NCBI RefSeq assembly: GCF_020283565.1
Contig: NC_060063.1
Location: forward strand, 45,778,856 to 45,842,855
DNA: 64,000 nucleotides
From: Trifolium pratense
Lineage: Eukaryota > Streptophyta > Magnoliopsida > Fabales > Fabaceae
Reading direction: 5' to 3'
Shown here: piece after piece, positions 1 through 12,176 of the stretch
Numbering within the stretch: position 1 is the stretch's first letter
How the letters are laid out: the number at the start of each line of letters is the position of its first letter
Program-made: the position numbers and the translations under genes
Notes under the pieces: model-generated
Databases searched by the model: none
What the model was told of the DNA's origin: nothing
What the model saw: the letters and a program-made list of their open reading frames with translations, nothing else

Positions 1-740
1 AGAGTATCTAACTAAGTATGGTTAAATGCTTTAAGATTTCGAATCCTCATTTTCTTTTGGCAAACAAATAGTTTCCCACTTAACCTACTACTCATGTATT
101 TTTCAAGCCATACCACCACTATCCAACAATATTTTTTTTAAAATAAAGACATCATTTTAGAAATGATACATGAACGAGCTTTGAAGGAAAAAAAAAAACA
201 AGTTATTAGAGCAAACAAGTCAACTGTTAAGAGAATAAGTTGACCTCTTATAGATAAATTAGACCTCTTTCAAAAAGACAAATAGGCTTTATTTTATCAA
301 ACCAGATTTCAAAAAATAGGATTATCACCGATAGATAAACTCAAATAATTAAGCAGAGTTTGATCTAATTACAATTTAATACTTTAGATGATTCATTAAT
401 CCATTGATTATCAATAGTCATGCTCATGAACATGTTTTTTAAGACGTGCTCATGAACATGTTATTATTGATCTTTATTACTATAAAGATGATTGATCTTC
501 GTTTCTCAATATAGAATCCGTTAAACTAGTTAACGTCTTAATATCTCAATGTTTTGTTTGAATTGTTTTATTAAATTATTAAATGTTAGCTCAATTAATG
601 AGTTGAAAATTTACATAATATAATTTTTTTTATAAGCTAAGAGCATCTAAGTGTCAAGGACAAGGAGTGAATAGACATCCAACTAAGTTGGAATATTTAA
701 ACACTCTTATCGTATACCTATATCTCATCATAATATAATT
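1..740. other. Intergenic AT-rich DNA, no gene seen
   Basis: I see no coding potential, RNA gene or clear transposon end here. A short direct repeat of the phrase tgctcatgaacatgtt occurs twice near 420-465. The sequence is otherwise low-complexity AT-rich spacer up to the CACTA element. Confidence 0.6.
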
Positions 741-743
741 TCA

Positions 744-3273
744 CACTACAAGAAAAACAGTGTATACCCACGGCCATTTTTATCATTACCCACGGCTTAG
801 CCTTGAGTATATGAAAGTTACCCACGGCATACCCACGGCATCGGTCCGTGGCATTTTGCTTCGTTGGTAATTCGCTATCCAGGAAAATGCCGTGGGTAAA
901 GTTACCCACGCATTACCCACGGCCTAGTCCACGTTATTACTCGAGACTTAGCCGTGACTAATACCCACGGCATTACCATCAATGTCTCTTTCACACGGCT
1001 TTACCATCAGAACCTAGAAAAGGTTTAGACCAGTATTTCTACGGTATTGCCGTGGGTAATGTCAATTTTTTTTTTTTTTTACTTTCTTAACCTGTTCCAA
1101 AAAAACTAAACAACTGAAACAATTGTCAAGAGTTGCTTACTCCAATTTCATCCAACATCAGAACCAATTCCAAACAAACTAAACCATAACTAAATTTAAA
1201 ATTAATCAAATTGTGTTATCAAAAGATCACTTCATCAAACTAAAATGTATTGTTAACAAAAATTGACACTATAACAAGTGTCAAAATAAACAAATTAGAA
1301 ACTAGCAATTTCGACAAAAGATGTAGCCACAAGTCTAAGCTTAATCGGTAATAATAACAAAATGCACCGTTAATAATCTAAGCATAAGATGAAGTCATAA
1401 TAACAACACAAACTAAATATCAATTTTCCTCGTTATCCTCGGATTCATCCTCAGACCCTTCCTCGGATCCATCCTCGGATCCATCCTCGGACCCATCCTC
1501 GGACTCATCCTCATCCTCAAATCATAGATATTTCAAAATCTCAGTTTAGATTTAAGGGAAAGTTCTACATTATGTCACATACAAACACACAACTATTTTT
1601 ATACTTTTACAGTAACATACATTAAGTTTGCTTAATAATTAAACTACTTTAGTGGCTCTGTGCTGATCTTCTAGAAAATTTAGCAGCTTTTGTCAAAATG
1701 GTTGTAATATAGAGGGAGACTAGACTGAGAAGAAGAGGAAATAGAGGTAGAAAACTTGATACAAGAGAGCAAGTGCTTCATTGTAGAAGAAATGAAGTTG
1801 TTGGAAACTTGGAGGGGGAAACACAGTAATGGATTATAACTTTCTTCTAAGTAGATTCTGAATAAGCTGAAACTTGATTGTACAAATAAATAGTATGAAC
1901 AACGATCTCCATGATTAAGTTGAGTGTTAATGCAATTGTAGAAGCAAAATTTGCAAATGGTCAAAGGATGGATAAATATATGCAAATGATGAGAAAATGA
2001 TAGTTCTTTTTTTTAATCGGAAAATATAATGTTTTGGGAAAAAAATGTACTGTAATACTAATAATCTATTGATTTGTTTGCTTTTTACACCTCAACATAC
2101 TGATAACGCTAACGTCTTATTTCCAAGTTTGTGGCTGTTTTTTAAAGGCTCAAAGCAGCTTTATAAAGACCAGTCTTTTTCTTGTCGACAATGAATGATG
2201 CAATTGTACTACACATTTGAAGAAAGAATCTAATCCCTCAATTTTTACTCAGCAAATCCTTAATAACTTAGTTTTGAATTACTCAACAATATTACTAATT
2301 CATGTGACTGTGTTGGTTATTTTGGGACATAGTGTTTTTGGGACATAGTGAAATTAAGTTACTAAAAAAAGGATTCAAAGAGCTAAAAACAACCTAGACA
2401 GCAGCAAAAAGCTAGACCATCATCTTTCTCCATCAATTGAAACATGGATCAAATCTTATTGTATGAAACCAAGACCAAATCACAAAACAATGCAGGAAAA
2501 TGCTAAAAAAAACCTAAACAACAGATTATAAAATTCCAACAAATTAACTAAGAGCAAATCCCATAAAATTTCATGTCTACCAACAACAACAAAGTTGATT
2601 CTAAGCTTCACAGAACAACATTATATCATTCAAGTAGAAGAATAAGAAGATTGAGAAGTAAGGATTAAACTCACTGTTCGAATTGAGAGGGAAGAAAACG
2701 GCGCTGCTGGGTCTTCGTAGTAGCTGAGACGGTCGCGCCGACTGAGTGGGTCGTCGGAGATGAGAGCGAGACGGTGCTTGAGCTGCGTTATCGCCGTATA
2801 GCTGAGAGGGAGACGGTGCTAGCTTGAGCTGTGTTGCAATGGGAAAGTGAAAAGGAAAGGAAAGGAAAGGGTATAAAGTAATAACTTTAAGATAAAAATT
2901 AATTATAATTATATTTTATAATTTTATATACGAAAATTCCGTGGGAAACCAAAATTATTTTTTATCAATACAGACGGATATGCCGTGGGAACAGTTAAAA
3001 GACAGATAAAATTATATTTTATACATACATACGGAAATGCCGTGGATACCAAAAATTATATTTTATACTTACATACGGATATGCCGTGGGTAACAAAAAG
3101 TCTATTTTTGCGCCAACCTTTTTTAGGTGGGAACAACATTTTCGTGAAAAAAAGTTAGAGGGAAAGAATAGTTTTCTTATTTTTACCTTATCCATGGCCA
3201 AGCCGTGGGTATTATCCACGGAAAACAGCCCTGGGTAAAAAAGCCGTGGGTATGTGCAATTTTTCTTGTAGTG
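744..3273. mobile_element. Non-autonomous CACTA (En/Spm-type) DNA transposon
   Basis: The element starts with CACTACAAGAAAAA and ends with the inverted copy TTTTCTTGTAGTG. It is flanked on both sides by the 3-bp duplication TCA (741-743 and 3274-3276), as expected for CACTA elements. Both ends carry many direct and inverted copies of a subterminal motif close to TACCCACGGC/GCCGTGGGTA (about 770-1050 and 2935-3255), the usual layout of transposase-binding subterminal repeats. At about 2.5 kb it is too short for a complete transposase pair, and no long reading frame survives. A GC-rich block at 2690-2850 followed on the minus strand by a good donor (GTGAGT) looks like the 5' exon of an internal minus-strand transcript. 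Confidence 0.92.
1420..1521 (-). pseudogene. Acidic C-terminal exon remnant inside the CACTA element
   Basis: On the minus strand an imperfect tandem repeat of about 15 bp encodes repeated Glu-Asp-Gly/Glu-Ser-Glu units and then a TGA at 1422-1420. Acidic Asp/Glu/Ser tails like this are common in plant CACTA-associated proteins. An in-frame stop lies just upstream, but an AG sits next to it, so this could be the last exon after an intron rather than plain decay. No matching upstream exon with a transposase domain is visible. I infer that it is a leftover of the element's own gene. Confidence 0.5.
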
Positions 3274-3276
3274 TCA

Positions 3277-5159
3277 CTAAAACTTAAACCGGGGAAAGAA
3301 AAAAAAAACTTAAACTGAAATTCTATGAACCTCATACATTGCATCGTTTATAAATTACAAGAATATTTTATTTTCTATAAAAATTAGAGACTTCTTTTTA
3401 TTTATTTTTTTGAACAAAAATGCAAATTATAAAAAGTTATTTTTTATTTTTTTCCTTAAAAAAAAAAAAGAAATTATTTTCTATAATAATTTGATACGAT
3501 GGTTAATCTATTTAAAGCTACTACCTGGTTACGTTGATTTTAATTTTTTAAAAAAGGTTTTCATTAAAAAAAAGGCTATTGTCTGCCAAAAGAAGTAATC
3601 CAAATTACCCTTTTTTATGGGTAACTTGTCTTACTCGAGCACCCCATTGTTCACGATGAAAATAAATAAATTTATTCTATAAAAAAATAAAATTTGCACA
3701 CAACACCAAAATGATAGACTATCAAGCATCTAGCACTTCAAAAGAGACAACATGATCTCAATTATTTGTATAATAATTTAACTAAATTTTTGTTTTGATT
3801 TGAGTTTTGAATTGGTAATCTTAAAGCTCATGTGGTTGAACATTGAATTTTAATGGGTGATTTCTCATCTCTTTTCTTGTACGTTTAAATTTGTCAAAAT
3901 ACACTACGAAAATTTGTTTCAAGTAAAATACTAAATTTTAGGTGGGGTTAGATGAGTAATCACCATGTTAACGTTGTAATATGACCTAGTGGTAAATTGG
4001 GCTAGATGGAACATAAATGAGAGATGATGGCTTCTCTTTAGGCCTCTCAATATTCTTTTTTTTTTCCCTCGAAAATTTATTATTGCCCTTGAAAAAAAAT
4101 TTGAAACACAGAAACCAAAGTTTTTCTAGTTCAAATTCAGGAAACAAAAACTAAAAAAAAATTTCACGGCAAAAAAAATTCGGTAACCAGAAACCAAAAT
4201 TTTTATCGAAGGGCAAAAAAGAAAATCCAAAAAGGAAAAAAGAATCATGGGAGGCCTAAAGAGAAGCTAACATGAGAAAGGTGATTGCTCTGCTCCCCTC
4301 TCTCGCATTGCTCATACAAAAAAATTATACTACTAGAATATATTTTTTTTTTATAAAATTTACACTGGTCAAAGATATCTTCCAATAAAAATTACAATTG
4401 GAAAGAGGTGAATTCTTCGATAATAATTCTGATTGGTTTACAAATAATATTTATTAATTTGTGAACTAATTACAATCATTTACTTAAGCCGTGTGCCGAA
4501 GTATTCACCTTGAAAAGATTTATGACAATGCAAAAAGAGAAGAGCAATCATCAATGAAAATACCTCTAATTTGGGGTCTATATAAAAAGGAAAAAATATG
4601 TAGATGCTTTAGTAGGATACAATTTTATTTGGTGTTAAGAAGCTTTTTAACATGGCTGAAAAAACAAAATTTAATACAATACTTTTTTACCAAAATTTTT
4701 AATACAATACTAGGAAGCAAAAATGAAGAAAATTTATTTATAAACAACCTATTGTGATCTACAACATATATCTTCTGAACTCGAAAGAATGCCAAAATCT
4801 GTACCGATTAAACACTTATTCTGACAGAATAGAAGAAACCATTGGCGTTGATGAGACGGCAAAGGCACCAGAAGATAATTTTGTGCCCTTTGGTCTTTTT
4901 AGAAACTGTTGCTTAAGTCTTCAATATACATGTAATTCAAGAAAACATAGTTCAGTATTATAGTTTAGTGACTGCGAATTATAATTAAATTATGGACAAA
5001 CAACATGCAAAATTTTGATTACTCAATATTTTATTTTGATGTTGCATGTAAAAATAGGAAACTTATAATCGAAAGTTCAAATTTCTTGATTTGCATCATT
5101 TAAATGGCATTCAAGAAAAGACTTACTTTGGATATGAATTATGTGGTCCATATAGGTTT
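3277..5159. other. Intergenic region between CACTA element and translocator gene
   Basis: No convincing gene. It contains poly-A/T-rich stretches and two small inverted-repeat elements: one around 3845-3975, with arms resembling gggtgatttctcatct, and the clearer one at 4030-4275 listed separately. The reading frames at 3410-3598, 4491-4757 and 4754-4963 have low-complexity or random composition. Confidence 0.5.
4030..4275. repeat. Small inverted-repeat (MITE-like) element
   Basis: The left end reads GCTTCTCTTTAGGCCTC and the right end is its inverted copy GAGGCCTAAAGAGAAGC, enclosing A-rich sequence. The arms then diverge, although a second pair of internal arms (aagggcaa / ttgccctt) continues the symmetry. 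I did not find a convincing target-site duplication, so the class is unassigned. Confidence 0.55.
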
Positions 5160-8100
5160 TCATATGCCGTCATCTTGTTCATCAACCTCCTCAAGAATAA
5201 CATATTTCGTTGCAGAATCTTTTGTATCGTCTGCCACATTGTCGCCTGCATGACCCTTCTGAAGCTTCTGGTATCTTAAATAACCAAAAAAAATTGATGA
5301 ATAACATTAAATAGAAGTTGAGAAAAAAATTAGAGATTCTTGCTTGAAATGTGTTCTGAAGACGACGTACTTATACACATTAAACAAACTGACACCAATC
5401 ATAATAGTGAATAGGCCAAATCCTTTCAACCAAGTAAATGCATCATGAAAGTATAATACGGCAACCTACAGAAAAACAGCATGAAACCAGAACATTAAGT
5501 TCAATATTGTCAGCAAGCCAGATTTAATAAGATTTAATAAAAATAGAGACGTGAATTTTGTATTCAATATAAAGCCTTATACAAGTAGGGCAGCCACTGG
5601 AAAATATCTAAAAATTCAATTGATATCTAAAAATATCTAAAAATTTAATTGATACCAATATGGTGACGGCCTCCTTAACAACTCCGGCTATTGTGACTGT
5701 GACGGCACTAGTTACAGAGACCAAAACATATTCTGTTAGTACCTGCGAAAAGATAAAGATACAAGTATTGAAAAGACAAATACGGGAAGTTAATAAATAA
5801 GACCATGTGTGCACGCGTGTATCTGTGTATTTATGTCAAAGGGAAAATAAACTCGTACCATAAAAAAGGCAAGTGTTCCGCCAAAGAACATCAGTAAGAA
5901 ACTTCGAGCTATATGCCATGAACTATCAAAGTACATGTTTTCTCGGAATTCTTCCCATGGATCTAAAGCAAGCGAAAGAAGTGCAGTTGCCACAGCCATT
6001 ACTGGAGTTACATAGCTCATCAGGGTAAGTGGATTTTTCAGACCTGAAGTCATTAGAGAAAGCATATAAATATATAACAGAACGTACAAAAATTTAACTG
6101 GAAAATGACACAGACAAAGAAAAAGCTCAGGGGAAGATAGCGAGAGAATTTACAGAAGAGATAAATAATACAACCTTCAAAAGTTAATAACACAAAGCAT
6201 TCAAACAAACAAAAGTCAAGCGCAAACCCATTTTTTTCTGAGTCACCGGGTCCACCTCAAAAAAGAGGATCAGAATCAATGAATAAAACATCAAAAGGTC
6301 TCTCTCTCATCTCTACCTCTTAAAAACTAACATTGACTCCCACATGTGATTTACCCTCATTCTTAGGGCTTCTTCTGGTTTTCTTAGCATGTGCCTTAAA
6401 TGGCAAGACTCTAGTATATTTAATGATAAAAATATGTGTGGATATTTAAGATAATGAACTTAGACAGACTACTCATTTGCAACTACATTAATAATTTGCA
6501 ACTTGTGTCCCTTCCTTGATCTTTAAAATTTCCAACCCAACATTTTTTCTCGGGATGACCAGTTGCACGTATGAATTTTTTTTCCAAGATCATCGATCGT
6601 TACCCTTATCCCATTTCACAAACCCGCTCATTAGCATCACAAAACAACCTTTTTTGAGTATCAACCTGTGATTTGGAATACAAGAACACTTAATGTCATT
6701 CAAGAACTTTGTAGTAAACCATTCACTGTGTATATCCTTGTTGCTATTCACATATACAGATCTGTAAAGGTGTCAATGATTTTGGGTTTGATTTTAAGAT
6801 TAGGGATGGCAATTTGACCCATACCCAGAGGGTACCCGCAAAAATTACCCACAACGGGTAGGGTAAAAACCCGCATTTTGGGTACGGGCACGGGTATGGG
6901 TAATTACCCGCAAAAATGAACGGGTATGGGTGCGGGTACGGGTATCTTAGTACCCACCCCGCCCCATACCCGCATAATATATATTTATTTATTTTATTTA
7001 TATTATTATATTATAATATATATAAATCAATTTAAAACAATACAACTCTACTAAACTATTACATATTTTTAATAAAAATGTTTATTTATAACATAATATA
7101 AAAATAATGTGAATATTTAACATAAATATGGTTAGTAATAATTTTGTTTATAATTTTTATTAGTTAATATTAAAATCTTTGAAATTTTTTTAATTCTATT
7201 AAAATTATATGATATTTTATAATTGATCAGTTTATTTTTAGTAAAAATGCGGGTAACGGGTACGGGTATGGGTACCTAGGTACCCATAGGGTATGGGGAC
7301 GGGGGCAAAAGTTGTTACCCACGCGGGTATGGGGATGGGTACGAGTATTTTTTCAATTTGCGGGTATGGGGATGGGTACTATAGTACCCTACCCATACCC
7401 TACCCATTGCCATCCCTATTTAAGATTGTGAACAAGAATATCTTTGACTTGATCTACCATGAAAAAGCTCCCAGGTAGACGATGATTTCGTTCCTTTTTC
7501 CCCTTGAATATTAAATTGTGTTAAACCTAGTTATATCCGAATTTCATGGTTGACTAATTAATGAAGCTAAAACCAAGGAAATGAATTGGCAGCGGAGTAA
7601 ATTAGGTCAGACTCGGTCATCTATTCTATCTATATATGTGAATCGGCCACAAAGTACAATGACATAGAAACTTACACAAACCATTTGGTGGAATTTCTTT
7701 TGTTTTGGGAGGTGATTTTAGATAGATATTACATGTGTAACCAAAAAAAGAAGATAGATATTACATGTGTAACCAAAAAAAGAAGATAGATATTACATGT
7801 TGTGTGAAAAGGTGGGAAACAAGACATTCTAGACGCAACAATAAATACATCAAATTTATGGAGGCATTCTAAGGCTCTAAAGCTTACGACAAATATGCGA
7901 CTGTGTGGTTCATCAAATCCCGATGAACATCATAACATCAAGAATTTCGTTGATTGGATTATATCCATGGGAGATGGTGATAGAAATGCCAATGAAAGTG
8001 GTGAGATTCTGATCACAATGTCTAATCGTTACGGCTCTTATTGATTTTGTCTCCCAACTATAGTGCAGAACATGACTAACAATTTTTCTTCCAAGATCGT

Positions 8101-11100
8101 TGTATTCTATCTCCCCACTTTAGAAGTGGTTGAAAAGGTTAGCAACACATTGTTATCATTTATCCCGAGTATTGAAAAGGATTATTACAGCTCCGGTTCA
8201 GTTTGTAAATCGGATAGCAACAATGATATACAGTGAATGGTTTACTACAAAGTTCTTGAATGACATTTAGTGTTCATGTATTCCAAATCACAGGTTGATA
8301 CTCAAAAAAGGTTGTCTTGCGAATTGCGATGCTAATGAGAAATATTGACAAAGAAGCGGGTTTGTGAAATGGGACAAGGGTAACGATTGATGATCTTGGG
8401 GAAAAAAAAATCATAGGTGCAACTGTCATCCTGGGAAAAAATGTTGGGCTGGAAATTTTAAAGATCAAGGAAGGGACACAAGTTGCTAATTCTGAGTGAA
8501 GATGAGGAGGTTGTTAAAGAAATTGTTAATGTAGTTGCAAATGAGTAGTCTGTCTAAGTTCATTATCTTAAATATCCACACATATTTTTATCATTAATAA
8601 GTCTTCATTATCTTGAGTATCCACACATATATTGTTACATTCATATTTATGCAACATTGACCATATTTCTTTCCGGCTCTCTAGCACGCTCAACATTTAG
8701 TTCCATAGAACATTGTCAGTCTTATAGCTGTGTGGACAAAATCCATGGTTGATAAAAATTAAATAAACTCGTACAAATTAATGTTCAATCTAAGGATTTT
8801 GATTTACCAAAGGCAACAGAAAAATTTTAAAAAGAAAAAAAAAATGATAAATTAATTAAGTAAAACTGTTCATTGAATATTGAATAGATATAGGAATCAA
8901 ATAACACCAATGTTTTCAAATAAATTATTGCATGGGATTATGCGAGACACATACCATAGGATTCTTTCTTTTCAATTTGGTTTTCAGTTCACACATGAAA
9001 GGAATGAAAATCGCGTTCCAACCCAAGAAAATGAAGCAAGAATGTTCAGTTAGCGACAGCAGGAAAAAATAGCAATGCGAATGTCTTTGCGTGTGTATGT
9101 GTGGATAGACATGTATATATACAATATTATAAGAAAATAATAAAGGCATATAGAATACCTGTAAAAGGATCTGTGTCATACACCACCGAAATCCAGACAT
9201 AACAGCAGCAAGCATGACAAGTACAAATCCCCAAAATTCAAATTCTGTCTCTTTTGAAACTGCGGTACACCAAAATAAAATTGAAGACATTAGTTTTGAA
9301 TTCTCATCGAAGTATAAATTCTTCAAGCTTGCAAAATGCACTTGGAGAGCCATGGGAAAAGAATATCCAACAAAAATTGACATACTTTGTTAGTATAAAA
9401 TGTATTTGCTAACTTCTATTTTGACGCTACTTTTTTGGAATCCAACTACAATCTTTCATATAAAAAATTTCAGAAATACTGTTAGTACGACACAGGACCT
9501 AATTCTTAATAGGATGTTATGGAGTTGTTTGATCTATGTAGCCAATTCCACCTAGAGAGAAATACTTATAGGGTCATGCTAAATCGTGCCCCCGGGGAAC
9601 TTGTTAAGCATACTTAAAAAGGAAATTAAGGATAAAGTTAATGCTAAAAACATAACTTTTATATTTTTAAACTTCCTTACTCAGTATGCTTAACTAGTGC
9701 AAAATCAATGTACATTGAAATGAAATAATATTATCGGTAATGAGCGAAGATATGAATACCTGTTAGTAATATGCCGATGGAAATGACTAAAATGATTCCC
9801 GATAGTTTAAAACTTGGTGCCTCCAACCTTCCAATTCCAACCAATATTTATAATTAAATGGCAGAAACAAATAAAGATGAACACAAACATAAAACTAATG
9901 CTCATCCAGAGGATATACAATTAAACATATGATTACTCGAGAAGCAAAATCACAAAGCAACATGAAAAAGACATGACCAAGAATTAGAGAATACAGGAGT
10001 ATCAAATCAAATAATGCACCCTCTCCAAACAATAAGCCATTCTAACAGCAATTCAAATTCCATGGCATCAAATGAAAGGGTGACATTATGCAGAGTTATC
10101 ACAGCTAGATATAATTTGAGACTTGCATCTATTGTCTTCTGAGTTATGCAAGACTTCAAAACCTAAAATTTGTTTTCCTTAATGTATTAATTATTTCCAT
10201 AAATTATCCTAGCGATGTAGTTCCTTAAATTTAGAATGTTTACTACTAATATCAAGAAATCACATAATCAGAGTGATTACAAAAACAAAGTGAAAGTAAA
10301 CTGACCGGAAAGCAAAAGCAAACAAGAGAAGAAATATTGGAGCAGCAGATTTACACTGCAAAATAAAGAAAGGGTAAATAAGGAGGGTAAGGATATTGAG
10401 TTAGCTGCTACCATAAAAATGGGGGTAAATGTAGAATACGATTCTGATGTAACATTACAAAAACAAAAATTAATAAACATTTCTTTCGATCTAAATGAAA
10501 ATAAAAGAAATTCCACAAACCATTGTAGCAAATGTGACAGAGATGAAAACTAGAGATGCATTGCTCAAGTTAACATCCATAGCTGTTCCAAGAGCAGTCG
10601 GGACAACTGTGAAAGGCAAAGTCCATCTGTGGCATTAGTTGATATAAAAGTTAATGTAATAAGTCATGATAAATTTGCATAAATGTGTGTTTCAGAGTAA
10701 AGATCAGCGAGCAAGAGAGAGGAAAGAGAAAATAAAATCACAGAAAATGGTACAACCAATGATTCTATGTATTGCCAGATCATTTCACGTCGCTAAAAAA
10801 TTCAAGTGAAAATGGTAATTCAGAACTTCATAATCATAAGACTGAGTTTAGTCTATTTGCCTCATTTTCCATTTTCGGACCAAGTTACATTCGAATCATA
10901 ATAACTGGTTGAAATATTTTGGAAAAAAAAACACTAAATCAGAACACCTATCACCACAAAGAATTACAAATTATATGCGGAATATTCTGCGTCAATAACA
11001 CTCAATAATAAGTAACAACTAACAAAAAGTTATTAGCCAAAATGTAATAGGAAATTACAGTGTTCCCTACCTAATTATTATCATATATTCATATTAAAGT

Positions 11101-12170
11101 CAGCAGAGTTAAAAAATAGAACATCAAGAATGCAATTTACCTCGCAAAAAGTAATCCCTCCAAGACATGACAACATTAGTCTCAAATTTATCAGCCCAAA
11201 ACCAAGTGATAAATTTTGATAAAACAGCTTGCATTGAAAAGTGGACAGTATTCATTAAAAAGGGCGCCGGGAACTTTCCCATATGATCCCCCAACAAACT
11301 TTTATTATACCTGTTCAAAACAAATATCAATAAGAAACAAAAGAATAACAGGATTTGCATCACGAATAACACTAAAAAGGGTATAATAATTAATAATATA
11401 AATGATTAATTTATATACACTGTCGATGGAAAGTTTTTTACATTGTCAATCAATCATAATCGTCATATCATCAACAACATTCATTAAAGTCATGCATATG
11501 ATTGATGATTGATTGACAGGGTAAAACTTTTTATACTGACAGTGTATTAAAATTGAATTCTAAAATAATGCAAGAAAAACCAACAATGTAAACAAGGAAC
11601 TTACAATGTTAAAAATAAACTGAAAGTGTACCACACAAATATGAAAAACATTGTCTTCAAGATATTTGCTACAGGAACAATATTTTCGGAGCTTTTATCC
11701 AGCGATCCAGCGCCGCCTCCCGAAACATAGGAGTCACCACCATGAACTGTTCCCCTTTCAGGACTATCCTCAATATCAAAAGGCACATACTTCTCAGATC
11801 CATTACCTCTCCTATGAACAGATTCATCATCCATCGCACTAGCACCATTCATCGACAAACTCCTTCCCAGCTGAAACTTATCAAAAGAAAACCTCTCTCT
11901 ATCTAAAACTCTCCCTTGCACCTCATTCTTTTCAACAAAGGGTAACTCAAAAACAGTCTCTTCTTCTAAACTAACATCCTCGTCACCTAATTCCCGATCC
12001 AAAACAACTCTTCCCTCATCAACACCACCATCATTACCCTTATCGTCGTCGCACCAACGCGAAAATGAAAGCTCTCTACGAATGCCGGATCCTAAGCTTC
12101 CACTATCAAAATCATCAATTATAATCCCTTTAAAGTTACAACTCTCTGAATCTAATTCAATGTGTACCAT
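5160..12170 (-). CDS. Sugar-phosphate/phosphate translocator-like protein (TPT/DMT family), 11 exons
   Basis: Spliced CDS: 12170-11605, 11310-11141, 10606-10521, 10355-10306, 9827-9760, 9259-9159, 8967-8955, 6043-5859, 5742-5656, 5465-5371, 5274-5160. These sum to 1,536 nt (511 aa plus stop), and every junction is GT-AG. Residues 1 to about 170 form a hydrophilic, acidic cytosolic extension. After it come the roughly ten membrane segments of the triose-phosphate translocator/nucleotide-sugar transporter fold. Recognisable blocks are YNKSLLG near 190, the RWCMTQILLQ block, the TEYVLVSVTSAVTVTIAGVV block and the FHDAFTWLKG block. It looks like the counterpart of Arabidopsis At1g06470, a probable translocator whose substrate is unproven; no chloroplast transit peptide is obvious. 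The hydrophilic C-terminus contains KYVILEE. A probable 5'UTR intron runs 12486-12177. Exon 7 is only 13 nt, and the intron after it is swollen by transposons. Confidence 0.93.
6801..7418. mobile_element. hAT-type MITE, 618 bp, nested in the foldback element
   Basis: Its termini are TAGGGATGGCAAT and the inverse ATTGCCATCCCTA, flanked by a perfect 8-bp target duplication TTTAAGAT (6793-6800 and 7419-7426). Both ends are rich in variants of GGGTACGGGTATGGGTA and the complement, while the centre is very AT-rich. An 8-bp duplication with these ends indicates the hAT superfamily. It has no coding capacity; the reading frame at 7293-7478 is just repeat sequence. Confidence 0.92.
7640..8540 (+). 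pseudogene. PIF1-like Helitron helicase pseudogene fragment
   Basis: Conceptual plus-strand reading gives PFGGISFVLGGDFR (7681-7722), then GGKQDILDATINTSNLW and LTTNMRLCG, then NFVDWIISMGDGD (to about 7990). After frame breaks it continues with FQDRCILSPTLEVVEKV and SIPNH/GIPNH-like blocks. This order matches the helicase of plant Helitrons (PIF1-like), including the GGDFRQ motif region. It is broken by in-frame stops, frameshifts and a 31-bp tandem duplication present about three times at 7722-7800. No Rep domain is present, so this is only a helicase fragment. Confidence 0.8.
8955..8967 (-). other. 13-nt coding micro-exon (exon 7) of the translocator gene
   Basis: The minus-strand sequence AAAGAATCCTATG encodes K-E-S-Y and the first base of Gly. 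It is bordered by AG upstream and the strong donor GTATGT downstream. Without it the CDS loses its frame between exon 6 (ending ...LLQ) and exon 8 (starting GLKNPL). With it the protein reads LLQ-KESY-GLKNP, as expected for the family, and the total CDS becomes divisible by three. Automatic gene finders commonly miss exons this short. Confidence 0.9.
9568..9705. repeat. Decayed MITE in translocator intron 5
   Basis: Imperfect inverted ends occur around cttgttaagcatacttaaaaagg and its inverse near 9680-9705, within the intron between exons 5 and 6. The ends resemble the MITE at 32626-32802 (shared 'gcactaGTTAA / GTTAAc' style arms), suggesting an older relative. No duplication was identified. 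Confidence 0.4.
11416..11546. repeat. Short MITE in translocator intron 1
   Basis: The ends TACACTGTC and GACAGTGTA are inverted copies. The internal arms (tgtcaatcaatcat / atgattgattgaca) extend the hairpin, giving a compact element of about 130 bp in the first coding intron. A similar phrase occurs near 21550-21590. The superfamily is not certain. Confidence 0.65.
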
Positions 12171-12176
12171 CTCCTA

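Larger units (their letters stand above)
6420..8600. mobile_element. Foldback element built from Helitron-helicase sequence, in a translocator intron
   Basis: The segment at 6420-6747 is the inverted copy of 8213-8600: both carry the same sequence from tatgtgtggatatttaag inward, including a stretch matching the PIF1-like helicase relic at 7640-8540. The arms are about 330-390 bp and enclose the rest of the relic plus a hAT MITE. A partial third copy of the terminal motif lies at about 8601-8635. I found no clean target duplication. It may be an inverted duplication of a Helitron fragment rather than an element that moves by its own inverted repeats. It sits in the 2.9-kb intron between exons 7 and 8. 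Confidence 0.7.

Noticed and set aside
7293..7478. Plus-strand frame with Gly/Met/Tyr repeats
   Set aside because: It lies across the right end of the hAT MITE and reads its GGGTATGGG repeat; it is not a gene.
11651..11842. Open frame opposite translocator exon 1
   Set aside because: Antisense shadow of a real exon.
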